A stretch of DNA of 43,979 nt, taken from positions 1-43,979 of the forward strand of contig CAINGT010000136.1 in NCBI GenBank assembly GCA_903848655.1. Reading direction: 5' to 3'. The stretch comes from an uncultured Sphingomonadales bacterium. GTDB taxonomy: Bacteria > Pseudomonadota > Alphaproteobacteria > Sphingomonadales > Sphingomonadaceae. Below, piece by piece: positions 8,948-17,462 of this stretch. The first letter of the stretch is position 1, and every line of letters begins with the position of its first letter. The notes beneath the pieces were generated by a model. It was not told the origin of the DNA and did not search any database. It saw only the letters and a list, made by a program, of their open reading frames with translations. The translations under genes and the position numbers were made by a program.

Positions 8948-9562
8948 ATGCCCGTACTTCCGCCCGGCGCTTTCCCGCGCTATGCGCGAAAAGTGGAGTT
9001 TTGCGCGTTGCCATTGCCCGGCCTGATCGAGGTCATTCCCGTGCGCCACGGCGATGCGCGCGGCCATGTGATGGAAACTTTTCGCGCGGACCGCTTTGCC
9101 GAAGCGGCGGGGCCATGGTCATTCGTGCAGGACAATCAGGCGTTCAGCGCGCGTGCGGGCACGATCCGCGGGCTGCATTTTCAAACCTCACCCATGGCGC
9201 AGGGCAAGCTGGTGCGCTGCGTCGCCGGGGCGATCTGCGATGTGGCGGTCGATCTTCGCCACGATTCGCCCACCTTCGGGCATTGGCTGGCGCGGGAACT
9301 GAGCGCCGACAATGGCCGCCAGTTGTGGCTGCCCCCGGGATTTGCCCATGGTTTCTGCACGTTGCTGCCCGACAGCGTGGTGTGTTACAAGTGCACCGCA
9401 AGCTATAGCCCGGCGCATGAGCGCGGGGTACGCTGGGACGATGCGGCCATTGGCGTGGTCTGGCCCGCGCTGGCCGATCCCGACACGCTGTCTCCGCGTG
9501 ATCGCGCGCTGCCGCTGCTGGCGGATGTGCCACCGCTGTTCGCGCGCGGAGATGGCGTGTGA
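8948..9562 (+). CDS. rfbC: dTDP-4-dehydrorhamnose 3,5-epimerase
   Basis: A 204-residue cupin-fold epimerase of the rhamnose pathway that converts dTDP-4-dehydro-6-deoxy-glucose to its L-lyxo epimer. Visible family features are GDARGHVMETF, NQAFSARAGTIRGLHFQ (RGLHFQ with catalytic His), KLVRCVAGAICDVAVDLR, the GFAHGF loop, and VVCYKCTASYSPAHERGVRWDD. The frame is open to 8852; ATG 8948 is preferred by comparison with usual N-termini, though no clear ribosome-binding site precedes it. First gene of rfbCBDA; its stop overlaps the rfbB start by one base (TGATG). Confidence 0.92.
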   Translation: MPVLPPGAFPRYARKVEFCALPLPGLIEVIPVRHGDARGHVMETFRADRFAEAAGPWSFVQDNQAFSARAGTIRGLHFQTSPMAQGKLVRCVAGAICDVAVDLRHDSPTFGHWLARELSADNGRQLWLPPGFAHGFCTLLPDSVVCYKCTASYSPAHERGVRWDDAAIGVVWPALADPDTLSPRDRALPLLADVPPLFARGDGV

Positions 9563-10590
9563 TGCGCAGCGTGGTGACAGGCGGCGCGGGCTTTATCGGA
9601 TCAGCGCTGGTGCGCCATCTGGTGCACGAAGCGGGCGATAGCGTGCTGACCATCGACGCGCTGACATATGCCGGCACGCGCGCGTCGCTGCGGCTGGTCG
9701 AAGGCAGCGCCAGTCACCAGTTTATCCATGCCGATGTGCGCGATGGCGCGGCGCTCGATGCGGCGCTGGCGCAATTCCAGCCTGATCGCATCATCCATTG
9801 CGCCGCTGAAACGCATGTTGACCGGTCGATCATTGGTGCGGGCGTGTTTATCGACACCAATATCGTGGGCAGTTATACGCTGTTCGAGGCGGCGCGGCGC
9901 TATTGGGACGGGCTGGCAGGTGCGGCCCAAGCGCGCTTTCGCGTGTTGCACGTTTCGACCGATGAAGTGCATGGCTCGCTTGGGCCGGAAGGGCGGTTCA
10001 GCGAAACCAGCGGCTATGACCCTTCATCGCCTTATGCCGCATCAAAGGCGGCGGCGGACCATTTGGCGCGCGCGTGGCACCGCACGTATGGTTTGCCGGT
10101 GGTGATCGCGCAATGTTCGAACAATTATGGGCCATACCAGTTTCCCGAAAAGCTGATTCCGCTGACCATTCTGAATGCGCTGCATGGCCGCCCGATCCCG
10201 GTCTATGGCAGCGGCGCGCAAGTGCGCGACTGGTTGTTTGTCGAAGACCACGCGCGCGCACTCGATCTGATTTCGGCGCAAGGCCAGCCGGGCGAAACAT
10301 ATGCCATCGGCGGGGGCAACGAACGGCGCAATCTGGCCGTGGTCGAAGCGATCTGCGACACGCTCGACCGGTTGAAACCGGCGGCGCGGCCCCGGCGCGA
10401 ATTGATCGCGTTTGTGGCTGATCGGCCCGGGCACGACGCGCGCTATGCCATCGATGCGACGCGGCTGCAGCGCGATCTTGGTTGGCAGGCGGCGACAATG
10501 TTTGACCAAGGGCTGACCCAAACGGTGCAATGGTACCTCGACAATCGCTGGTGGTGGCAACCGCTGCTGGACCGGGCGGCTGGTGCATGA
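9562..10590 (+). CDS. rfbB: dTDP-glucose 4,6-dehydratase
   Basis: A 342-residue extended short-chain dehydrogenase/reductase making dTDP-4-dehydro-6-deoxy-D-glucose. The NAD-binding GGAGFIGSALV sits at the N-terminus, followed by AAETHVDRSI, STDEVHGSLG (usually STDEVYG) and the catalytic YAASKAA (Tyr-x3-Lys), then NNYGPYQFPEKLIPL and the C-terminal DRPGHDARYAID, all typical of RmlB. A GTG three bases upstream is an alternative start. It overlaps rfbC by one base and rfbD by four (ATGA), so translation across the operon is probably coupled. Confidence 0.95.
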   Translation: MRSVVTGGAGFIGSALVRHLVHEAGDSVLTIDALTYAGTRASLRLVEGSASHQFIHADVRDGAALDAALAQFQPDRIIHCAAETHVDRSIIGAGVFIDTNIVGSYTLFEAARRYWDGLAGAAQARFRVLHVSTDEVHGSLGPEGRFSETSGYDPSSPYAASKAAADHLARAWHRTYGLPVVIAQCSNNYGPYQFPEKLIPLTILNALHGRPIPVYGSGAQVRDWLFVEDHARALDLISAQGQPGETYAIGGGNERRNLAVVEAICDTLDRLKPAARPRRELIAFVADRPGHDARYAIDATRLQRDLGWQAATMFDQGLTQTVQWYLDNRWWWQPLLDRAAGA

Positions 10591-11501
10591 GGATTGCGGT
10601 GATCGGGCGGACGGGCCAGCTTGCCCGCGCGCTGGGCGAGCGGGCCGGTTCTGGGGGGCATGGCGTCGAAGCGGTCGGCCGACCCGCGCTCGATCTGGCA
10701 AACGCCGATGATGCCGGGGTGCTCGCCGCGCTTGGGGCCAGCTTTGGTGGCCACGGCCCTCAGGCGATCATCAACGCTGCCGCGTACACGGCGGTTGACC
10801 GCGCCGAAACCGAACCGGCCAATGCCTTTGCGATCAATGCTGGCGGAGCCGGCGCTGTGGCCCGCGCGGCCCGCGCGTTGGCGGTACCCATGGTGCAGAT
10901 TTCGACCGACTATGTCTTTGCGGGCGATCAGGCCGATGTTTATGCCGAACATCACGCGACCGCGCCGGTCAATGTCTATGGTGCGTCAAAGCTGGCCGGC
11001 GAAGCCGCGGTGCTGGCGGCGGGCGCGGATGCGGCGATCGTTCGCACCGGCTGGTTGTATAGCCCGTTCGGCAGCAATTTCGCCACGACGATGCTGCGGC
11101 TGGCAGCCACGGCTGGCACTGTGCGCGTGGTCGATGACCAGCACGGCTGCCCGACCAGCGCGCTCGATCTGGCCGACGTGGTGATCGCCGTGGCGGTCCA
11201 TCTGGCGGAGAACCCCGCGCCAGAATTGCGCGGGGTGTTCCATGCCGCTGGCGGAGGCGAAGCCAGCCGGGCCGAATTTGCCAGCGCGATTTTTGCCGCT
11301 GCGCGCGCGGCCGGGGGGCCGTCGGCGCGCGTCGCGCCCATTTCCAGCGCGGATTTTCCGACCGCGGCGCGGCGTCCGGCGCAATCACGGCTCGATTGCG
11401 GGCGGCTGGCAGCGGTCCATGGACTGCACCTGCCGCACTGGCGCGATTCCTGTGGCGGGATCGTGGCGCGGCTGGTGCGCGAAGCGGGGGGCGGGCGATG
11501 A
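10587..11501 (+). CDS. rfbD: dTDP-4-dehydrorhamnose reductase
   Basis: A 304-residue SDR enzyme that performs the last step to dTDP-L-rhamnose. Markers are the N-terminal [10 protein letters not shown] nucleotide-binding loop, [25 protein letters not shown], the YGASKLAGE active-site Tyr/Lys and [10 protein letters not shown]. The ATG at 10587 overlaps the rfbB stop (ATGA); the frame is open further upstream only inside rfbB. The stop overlaps the rfbA start in the same ATGA manner. Confidence 0.95.
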   Translation: MRIAVIGRTGQLARALGERAGSGGHGVEAVGRPALDLANADDAGVLAALGASFGGHGPQAIINAAAYTAVDRAETEPANAFAINAGGAGAVARAARALAVPMVQISTDYVFAGDQADVYAEHHATAPVNVYGASKLAGEAAVLAAGADAAIVRTGWLYSPFGSNFATTMLRLAATAGTVRVVDDQHGCPTSALDLADVVIAVAVHLAENPAPELRGVFHAAGGGEASRAEFASAIFAAARAAGGPSARVAPISSADFPTAARRPAQSRLDCGRLAAVHGLHLPHWRDSCGGIVARLVREAGGGR

Positions 11502-12376
11502 AAGGCATTATTCTGGCGGGGGGCAGCGGGTCGCGTCTCTATCCGATGACGCTGGCTGCATCGAAGCAATTGATGCCGGTCTATGACAAGCCGATGATCT
11601 ATTACCCGCTGACCACGCTGATGCTGGCGGGGATTCGCGATGTGCTGGTCATCACCACGCCGCACGATGCGCCCGCGTTCCGCCATTTGCTCGGCGATGG
11701 CGCGCAGTGGGGCATCGCCATCGCCTATGCGGTGCAGCCGCAACCGCAAGGGCTGGCGCAAGCTTTTACCATCGGGGCTGATTTCGTGCGCGGCGGGCCA
11801 TCGGCGCTGGTGCTGGGCGACAATCTGTTTTTCGGCCATGGCCTGCCCGAACTGCTGGCTGGCGCGCGGGCGCGGCGCGACGCTGCGGGCGGGGCGAGCG
11901 TGTTTGCCTATCAGGTGGCCGATCCGGCGCGCTATGGGGTCATCGGTTTCGATGCCGATGGTCGCGCAGCCACGATCGAGGAAAAGCCTGCGCATCCGCA
12001 ATCGCGCTGGGCGGTGACCGGGCTGTACTTTTACGACGAACACGTGGTCGATATCGCGCGCACGATCCGGCCTTCGCCGCGCGGAGAATTCGAGATCACC
12101 GATATCAACCGCGCTTATCTGAACGCCGGGCGGTTGACGGTCGAAGCGCTGGGTCGGGGCTATGCCTGGCTCGATACCGGCACCCCCGACAGCCTGCTCG
12201 ATGCCGCCAGCTTTGTTGCCACGTTGGAAAAGCGCCAAGGCATGAAAATCGCCTGCCCCGAAGAAATCGCCTGGCGCATGGGATTTATCGCCGCCGACGG
12301 GCTGGCCGCCGCCGCCGCGCGGCTGGAGCCATCGGCTTATGCCGACTATTTGATGCGGTTGCTGAACGACGGGTAA
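11498..12376 (+). CDS. rfbA: Glucose-1-phosphate thymidylyltransferase
   Basis: A 292-residue nucleotidyltransferase that makes dTDP-glucose from dTTP and glucose 1-phosphate, the entry step of the dTDP-L-rhamnose pathway. The signature [11 protein letters not shown] is followed by [33 protein letters not shown]-like [15 protein letters not shown] and the metal-binding region near [16 protein letters not shown], all as in RmlA. It closes the operon, overlapping rfbD by four bases, and is convergent with ribH 15 bp away. The gene order C-B-D-A places the first pathway enzyme last. Confidence 0.95.
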   Translation: MKGIILAGGSGSRLYPMTLAASKQLMPVYDKPMIYYPLTTLMLAGIRDVLVITTPHDAPAFRHLLGDGAQWGIAIAYAVQPQPQGLAQAFTIGADFVRGGPSALVLGDNLFFGHGLPELLAGARARRDAAGGASVFAYQVADPARYGVIGFDADGRAATIEEKPAHPQSRWAVTGLYFYDEHVVDIARTIRPSPRGEFEITDINRAYLNAGRLTVEALGRGYAWLDTGTPDSLLDAASFVATLEKRQGMKIACPEEIAWRMGFIAADGLAAAAARLEPSAYADYLMRLLNDG

Positions 12377-12391
12377 GGTTGGCGATCACGC

Positions 12392-12811
12392 TCAGCCAAA
12401 GCGTTGGCGCAAGTCCAGCAAGGCGATTGCCGCTTTGGCTGCTTCGCCGCCTTTGTCCTTTTGCGCGGGGTCGGCGCGGACGAGCGCTTGCGCCTCATTT
12501 TCCACGGTCAGGATGCCGTTGCCGATGGCGAGGCCGTCGATGGTCAGCGCCATGATCCCGCGTGCGCTTTCGCCCGCAACGATTTCGAAATGATAAGTTT
12601 CGCCGCGAATGACCACGCCAATCGCGACATAGCCATCATAGCCGCCGCTTTGATCGGCGAGCGCAATCGCGGCGGGGATTTCCAGTGCGCCCGGCACGGT
12701 AATGACTTCGGCCTGATGCCCGGCAGCGGCCAGTGCGGCGCGCGCCCCGGCGATCAACTGGTCATTGAGATGGTCATAGAACCGGGCTTCGACGATCAAA
12801 AACTTGGCCAT
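12392..12811 (-). CDS. ribH: 6,7-dimethyl-8-ribityllumazine synthase
   Basis: A 139-residue protein from ATG 12811 (frame open to 12835; AGG precedes the chosen ATG). It condenses 5-amino-6-ribitylaminouracil with 3,4-dihydroxy-2-butanone 4-phosphate to lumazine in riboflavin synthesis. Family markers are the FYDHLNDQL start, [29 protein letters not shown] with the catalytic His, and [11 protein letters not shown]. It lies 54 bp downstream of ribB on the same strand, so the two probably form an operon. Confidence 0.93.
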   Translation of the reverse strand: MAKFLIVEARFYDHLNDQLIAGARAALAAAGHQAEVITVPGALEIPAAIALADQSGGYDGYVAIGVVIRGETYHFEIVAGESARGIMALTIDGLAIGNGILTVENEAQALVRADPAQKDKGGEAAKAAIALLDLRQRFG

Positions 12812-12865
12812 GCGCGCACCTTTTGCCAATTCCAATCTTTCCCCCTCGGCAGAAGGGGGCGGGAT

Positions 12866-14137
12866 TCACTCGATCCGGATCGCCTGTTCGCCGACAATAT
12901 TCAGTCCATAGCCTTCGATGGCGACGACATTGCGGTGCGAATTGGTCAGGAGGATCATATCATGCACGCCCATGTCGGCGAGGATCTGCGCGCCAATGCC
13001 ATAACTGCGCAAATCCATGTCCATATTGCCCTTGCCGCTGACTTCGGCCAGCAATTGCGCCGGGTCTGACGGCATCAGCAGCACGATCACGCCAGCGCCC
13101 GCCGCGCCGATTTCGCTCATCGCACGTTGCAGCACGCGTTTGCGCGGGCCGGGCTGGCCCAACACGTCCGACAGCACCGATATCGCATGAACGCGCACCA
13201 GTGTCGGTTGGTCGGGCGAGACGCTGCCTTTGTGCAGCACCAGATGGAGCGACCCATCAATGCGGTTGCGATAGGTGCGGATCGTCCAGTCGCCGCCATA
13301 ATCAGACTGGAACGGGGCCTGGCTGATACATTCGACCAGATTGTCGTGGCGGCGGCGATATTCGATCAGATCGCGGATCGTGCCGATTTTCAACCCGTGG
13401 CGGCGCGCAAACGGGATCAGATCGTCCATCCGCGCCATTGTGCCGTCTTCGCGCATGATTTCGCAGATCACGCCCGACGGGTTCAACCCGGCGAGCCGCG
13501 CAATATCGACCGCCGCTTCGGTGTGCCCGGCGCGGACCAGGGTTCCGCCATCGCGCGCGATCAGCGGGAACACGTGGCCGGGGGTGACGATATCGTCGCG
13601 GGTTTTCGCGGCATCGACCGCCACCGCCACGGTGCGCGCGCGGTCGCCCGCCGAAATCCCGGTGGTCACCCCTTCGCGCGCCTCAATCGACACAGTGAAC
13701 GCGGTTTCGTGCCGCGTGCCGTTGTTGCGGCTCATCAATTCCAGCCCCAGCGCTTCGCAACGGGCGCGGGTCAGCGTCAGGCAGATCAGCCCGCGCCCGT
13801 GCGTCGCCATAAAGTTTATCGCGTCGGGCGTCGCCATTTGCGCGGGGATCACCAGATCGCCCTCGTTTTCGCGGTCTTCGTCATCGACCAGCACGAACAT
13901 CCGCCCGTTGCGCGCTTCATCGATGATCTCCTCGATCGGCACCAGCGCCGGCGTGTCATCGTTGTCGCTCAGCACGCGTTCCAGCTTGGCCAGCGTATCG
14001 GCGGTGGGGTTCCAGCCGGGCAGCGTGATATCGCGCAAAGTGTTGGCATGAAGCCCGGCAGCGCGCGCAAGCCCGGCGCGGGACATGCCGCCTTCGATCA
14101 CGAGTCGGCGGATTTGGTTGATAAGGTCAGTAGACAT
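12866..14137 (-). CDS. ribB: 3,4-dihydroxy-2-butanone 4-phosphate synthase with N-terminal HTH and degenerate GCH-II-like C-terminus
   Basis: A 423-residue three-part protein. Residues 1-58 look like an XRE-type helix-turn-helix (MSRAGLARAAGLHANTLRD, then TADTLAKLERVL). Residues about 65-270 are a complete DHBP synthase: DDEDRENEGD at 85-94, RGLICL, TTGISAGDRA, TPGHVFPLIAR and RAGHTEAAVD. Residues about 275-423 align with GTP cyclohydrolase II, but the zinc cysteines are gone: the usual RVHSECLTGD...RCDCG region reads RVHAISVLSD...PGPRK, and the RQEGRG-type loop is also lost. This fits the RibBX type described in Proteobacteria, in which only the RibB activity is expected. It makes the four-carbon precursor used by RibH, encoded just downstream. 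It is divergent from the TonB receptor gene. Confidence 0.9.
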   Translation of the reverse strand: MSTDLINQIRRLVIEGGMSRAGLARAAGLHANTLRDITLPGWNPTADTLAKLERVLSDNDDTPALVPIEEIIDEARNGRMFVLVDDEDRENEGDLVIPAQMATPDAINFMATHGRGLICLTLTRARCEALGLELMSRNNGTRHETAFTVSIEAREGVTTGISAGDRARTVAVAVDAAKTRDDIVTPGHVFPLIARDGGTLVRAGHTEAAVDIARLAGLNPSGVICEIMREDGTMARMDDLIPFARRHGLKIGTIRDLIEYRRRHDNLVECISQAPFQSDYGGDWTIRTYRNRIDGSLHLVLHKGSVSPDQPTLVRVHAISVLSDVLGQPGPRKRVLQRAMSEIGAAGAGVIVLLMPSDPAQLLAEVSGKGNMDMDLRSYGIGAQILADMGVHDMILLTNSHRNVVAIEGYGLNIVGEQAIRIE

Positions 14138-14182
14138 GCGCTGCAGTTATGCCATCAAGATGTGTAGCGCAAGTGGGTATCG

Positions 14183-14196
14183 CACATCATGATGTG
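14183..14196. promoter_or_regulatory. Perfect 14-bp palindrome, candidate operator between ribB and TonB receptor gene
   Basis: CACATCATGATGTG reads the same on both strands. A related imperfect site, CATCAAGATGTG, lies 30 bp away at 14153-14164. Both lie in the 220-bp divergent region, close to the ribB start. This is the typical size and spacing for sites bound by a dimeric regulator; which protein binds is not known. Confidence 0.4.
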
Positions 14197-14277
14197 ATTT
14201 ATGGCAATCGGACGCAACACGATGGTTACACTGTGGGGCACAACCAGCCCATCCGCATCATGACTTTAAATAACCGA

Positions 14278-14304
14278 TTGACAAACATGGCCGCGCGTTA
14301 TGTC
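14278..14304 (+). promoter_or_regulatory. Possible sigma-70 type promoter of the TonB receptor gene
   Basis: TTGACA at 14278-14283 is a perfect -35 consensus. The best -10 candidate (TATGTC, 14299-14304) is weak and the spacer is only 15 bp. It lies about 55 bp before the receptor start codon. Confidence 0.3.
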
Positions 14305-14357
14305 TTGCGCATCAGGTTGCCCGCATTCGAACGACGGGCGCTGCTGGAGAGAGGACT

Positions 14358-17336
14358 ATGGCTATGAAGGGCAAGCTTTGCCTGCTGACGGGCGTATGTG
14401 CGGTGGCCATGGCGCAACCGGTGTGTGCGCAGACCGCCTCCCCCCCCGCCGCACCCGACAGCGGAGCCGTTCAGGAAATCATCGTTACCGCCCAGCGCCA
14501 GGCGGAACGGTTGCAGTCGGTGCCGATTGCGGTCAGCGCCTTTTCCGCGCAAGCGCTTGAACGCCAGCAGATCCGCAACACCAGCGATCTGCAATTGTCG
14601 CTGCCGAGCGTAACGTTCAGCAAGACCAATTTCACCTCGTCCAGCTTTACCATTCGCGGCATCGGCGATCTGTGCACCGGGGTGACCTGCGATAGCGCCA
14701 CCGGCATTCATATCAACGATGCTCCGCTGTTCAAAATACGCCTGTTCGAGGGCGAAATGTACGATCTGGCGCAAGTCGAAGTGCTGCGCGGGCCGCAAGG
14801 GACGCTGTTTGGCCGCAACGCCACTTCAGGCGTGGTCAATTTCCGCACCGCGCCGCCGGTATTGGGCAAGTTTTCAGCCTCCGCAGATGCCGAATACGGC
14901 AATTACAACGCGGTCAAGATCAAAGGCATGATAAATGTGCCCCTGGGCCAGACGCTGGCCGTGCGCGTCGCGGGTTTCTACCTCCGGCGTGATGGCTACA
15001 CGGCAAATCTCTACGACAATACGCGGATCGATAACCGCGACATGTATGGCTTTCGCGGCAGTGTGCGGTGGCAGCCTTCGTCCACCACCACGGTTGATCT
15101 GGTGGCGCAGCATTTCCATGAACAAGATCAGCGCATGCGCAGCCAGAAACAGGAATGTCAGACCGACCCGACCGGAGTGCTCGGCTGTCTGAACGGTTCG
15201 CTTGGCACCGGCATCACCAATGCCAATGCAACTTTGGCGAGCATCCTGCCATCAAAGGAAACGTTCGCGATCCAGGGCTTGCCAACCTCGTTGGCGCTGG
15301 GCAGCGTCTATGGCGCCAATGCCTTTGGCAATGCGGTCAATCCCGCAGATACGCGCCAAGTCTATTCGGCGTTCACGCCGCGCTATTATGTCGTCGATAC
15401 AATTCTGCAGGGCACGTTGAAGCAGTCCATCGGTGACCATCTGAATCTGACCGTCAAAGGCAATTACGAATATACCAATGTCGATTCGATGCAGGATTAC
15501 AACAACGCGCTGCAAGATCGCACGGTGATGCAACCCGGCATCAACACGCTGGCGCTTCTGGCCGGTGGCGCTGGCGGTGCGGCGCTCGGCAGCTATCTCA
15601 CTCCGGCAGCCGCCGCGCTGTTCCCGAGCGGCCCAACGGGCCCACTGTGCACCTCATTTCCAACTTCGGCGGGCACCGGCATTTACGGCGGCAATGCCGT
15701 CTGTTCGACCGTTCCGCTGGCGTTCGATCGGTCGCGCGAACCCGATAACAGTTGGACCGCCGAAGCCGTGCTGACGTCAAAGCTTGATGGAAAATTCAAT
15801 TTTCTGTTGGGCGCGATCTATGGCAAGAACAAGCTGTCTTATAACAACTATTTCGTCGATTCCTTCGGACTGGACTATTTTTCGGGCGTGGCCGGTTCGC
15901 TGAAAGCTTTGGGGCAGACTGCGGCAGGGCTGGCCACGCCGCCCAGTTACCTTGCCACGCCGATGTACGACAACAATCAGAATACTTACAATTTGAAGAC
16001 ATTTGGCCTGTTTGGTGAAGCCTATTATGCACCCAGCGACAAAACAAAGCTGACCCTAGGGTTGCGCTATAACGATGACAAAAAGTTTTTCGGCGCGCAT
16101 ACTTCTTTGTTCAGTTGGCTGACCCCCTATGGAACCGCCAACGCCTTTACCGCTCCCGATCATGCCAAATTCAACGCCGATCCCAACTCTGCCACACCCG
16201 TGGCCGACGCAATCACGACCAGCCATGGCCGCGCCCTGACCGGTCGCGCGGTGTTCGACTGGAAGATCACGCCTGACAATCTGTTGTATGTTTCGTATTC
16301 GCGTGGCTACAAATCGGGTGGGATTAATCCCCCGCTGTCAAACATTTATGCTGTTCCCACCACGTTCAAACCCGAATTTGTCAATGCATTTGAAATCGGA
16401 TCAAAGAACAGCTTTGCCCATGGCAAATTGCAACTGAACCTGACCGGATTTTATTATCTCTACCAGGATTTGCAACTGTCCCGGATCGTGGCTCGCACCT
16501 CGGTCAACGACAATATCAACGCACATATCTATGGCGTCGAACTCGAAGCGGTGTTGCGCCCGGTGCGCCGGTTCACGGTCAATGTTTCGGCCAGTTATCT
16601 TCACAGCGCAGTGTCGCAGGATGAATTTCTGGCCAATCCGCGCGACTTTGGCGGCGGCCGCGCCGATGCGGTCATCATCAAGGATCTGACCAACGCCTCG
16701 AACTGCGCGGTTGTCCCCAACACCGCAGGCAATGCGGCCGGGGCCAATGCCTTTGTCGGCGCGGCCAACAATGCCATCAACGCCGGGGCTTTTGCCGCGC
16801 AGGGTGTCAAAGGCGGGGCCGGATTGAAAGGCACGTCGCCCTTCCCGACGGGCAGCGGCATTGCCTCAACCGGGGCTTATTCGGTTTGCGGGGTATTGCA
16901 GGCTGTTGCTGCCGCCAGTGGCCTGGCGTTCGATCCCAAAGGTATTTCGGTGCTGACATCGGGCGTCAATGTCAATGTTCGGGGCAATCATCTGCCCGGG
17001 GCGCCCAATTACAAAGTCAGCCTGGGTGCGCAATATGAAATTCCGATCGACCAGATGATGCTGACCCCCCGCGTCGATATGTACTATACCGGGGAATCGA
17101 CTGCCAGCATCTTCAACGGCGCACCTGATGCCTTGCCCTCCTATGTCCAGCTTAATGCGCAACTGCAGCTCGATGGGCCAGATCACAAATGGTATGCGCG
17201 CGCCTTCGTTCAGAACCTGACCAACGATGCGTCGATCACCGGGCAATATGTTACCGACCAGTCATCGGGGCTGTTTACCAATGTGTTCACGCTTGATCCC
17301 CGCCGCTATGGCATCGCGGTCGGGTTCAAGTTTTAG
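14358..17336 (+). CDS. TonB-dependent outer-membrane receptor
   Basis: A 992-residue protein. A signal peptide (residues 1-25, ending VCAQ) is followed by a TonB box-like EIIVTAQR at about residue 40, a plug domain (QSVPIAVSAFSAQALE, SFTIRGIGDLC, VEVLRGPQGTLFGRNATSGVVNF) and a long beta-barrel that ends in aromatic Phe (GIAVGFKF). There is no N-terminal FecA-type signalling extension. The ligand cannot be read; the large expansion of such receptors in sphingomonads covers siderophores, sugars and aromatic compounds. An odd Ala/Gly/Asn-rich, low-complexity extracellular insert with a few Cys occurs around residues 780-860. A GAGAGAGG ribosome-binding site precedes ATG 14358. The divergent neighbour is ribB, with a shared operator-like palindrome. 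Confidence 0.9.
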   Translation: MAMKGKLCLLTGVCAVAMAQPVCAQTASPPAAPDSGAVQEIIVTAQRQAERLQSVPIAVSAFSAQALERQQIRNTSDLQLSLPSVTFSKTNFTSSSFTIRGIGDLCTGVTCDSATGIHINDAPLFKIRLFEGEMYDLAQVEVLRGPQGTLFGRNATSGVVNFRTAPPVLGKFSASADAEYGNYNAVKIKGMINVPLGQTLAVRVAGFYLRRDGYTANLYDNTRIDNRDMYGFRGSVRWQPSSTTTVDLVAQHFHEQDQRMRSQKQECQTDPTGVLGCLNGSLGTGITNANATLASILPSKETFAIQGLPTSLALGSVYGANAFGNAVNPADTRQVYSAFTPRYYVVDTILQGTLKQSIGDHLNLTVKGNYEYTNVDSMQDYNNALQDRTVMQPGINTLALLAGGAGGAALGSYLTPAAAALFPSGPTGPLCTSFPTSAGTGIYGGNAVCSTVPLAFDRSREPDNSWTAEAVLTSKLDGKFNFLLGAIYGKNKLSYNNYFVDSFGLDYFSGVAGSLKALGQTAAGLATPPSYLATPMYDNNQNTYNLKTFGLFGEAYYAPSDKTKLTLGLRYNDDKKFFGAHTSLFSWLTPYGTANAFTAPDHAKFNADPNSATPVADAITTSHGRALTGRAVFDWKITPDNLLYVSYSRGYKSGGINPPLSNIYAVPTTFKPEFVNAFEIGSKNSFAHGKLQLNLTGFYYLYQDLQLSRIVARTSVNDNINAHIYGVELEAVLRPVRRFTVNVSASYLHSAVSQDEFLANPRDFGGGRADAVIIKDLTNASNCAVVPNTAGNAAGANAFVGAANNAINAGAFAAQGVKGGAGLKGTSPFPTGSGIASTGAYSVCGVLQAVAAASGLAFDPKGISVLTSGVNVNVRGNHLPGAPNYKVSLGAQYEIPIDQMMLTPRVDMYYTGESTASIFNGAPDALPSYVQLNAQLQLDGPDHKWYARAFVQNLTNDASITGQYVTDQSSGLFTNVFTLDPRRYGIAVGFKF

Positions 17337-17400
17337 AGCGTGATGCAAAAAAGTGGGTACCGGTTTTTTTGCAATAAATCACGCGAAAACAAAGACTTTA
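17336..17400. repeat. Intergenic hairpin repeat, family A, copy 1
   Basis: The inverted repeat GCGTGAT (17338-17344) / ATCACGC encloses a nested GCAAAAAA/TTTTTTGC stem around GTACC; the element ends with GAAAACAAAGACTTTA. The core AAGTGGGTACCGGTTTTT (17351-17368) recurs at 38116-38133 and, inverted, at 18571-18588. It starts on the last base of the TonB receptor stop codon and lies between convergent genes, so it may act as a terminator. Confidence 0.7.
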
Positions 17401-17436
17401 GAGCGGTATGCGATTCAATCTAATCGCATACCGCTC
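17401..17436. terminator. Hairpin repeat, family B, copy 1 (candidate bidirectional terminator)
   Basis: A perfect 15-bp inverted repeat with arms 17401-17415 (GAGCGGTATGCGATT) and 17422-17436 and the loop CAATCT. The same loop and near-identical arms recur at 30149-30184 (inverted) and 38186-38219. It lies between the convergent TonB receptor and aldose epimerase genes. There is no U-run typical of a classic intrinsic terminator. Confidence 0.6.
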
Positions 17437-17462
17437 CAACTCTGCGGGGCCGGGCAGGGGGG

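Noticed and set aside
12841..12859. Short CCCCCT/AGGGGG hairpin between ribB and ribH as a terminator or attenuator
   Set aside because: A stem of only six base pairs with no T-run; not convincing as a functional site.
13127..14167. Plus-strand open frame of 346 codons opposite ribB
   Set aside because: Composition is Arg/His/Gln-rich as expected from the complement of a GC-rich gene; ribB is clearly the real gene.
14138..14357. FMN riboswitch upstream of ribB
   Set aside because: No RFN-type conserved blocks were recognised by eye on the ribB strand; the region instead holds palindromes. An Infernal search with RF00050 would settle it.
14149..14367. Small open frame of 72 codons ahead of the TonB receptor
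   Set aside because: It overlaps the receptor start and the operator-like region, and has no ribosome-binding site or recognisable features.
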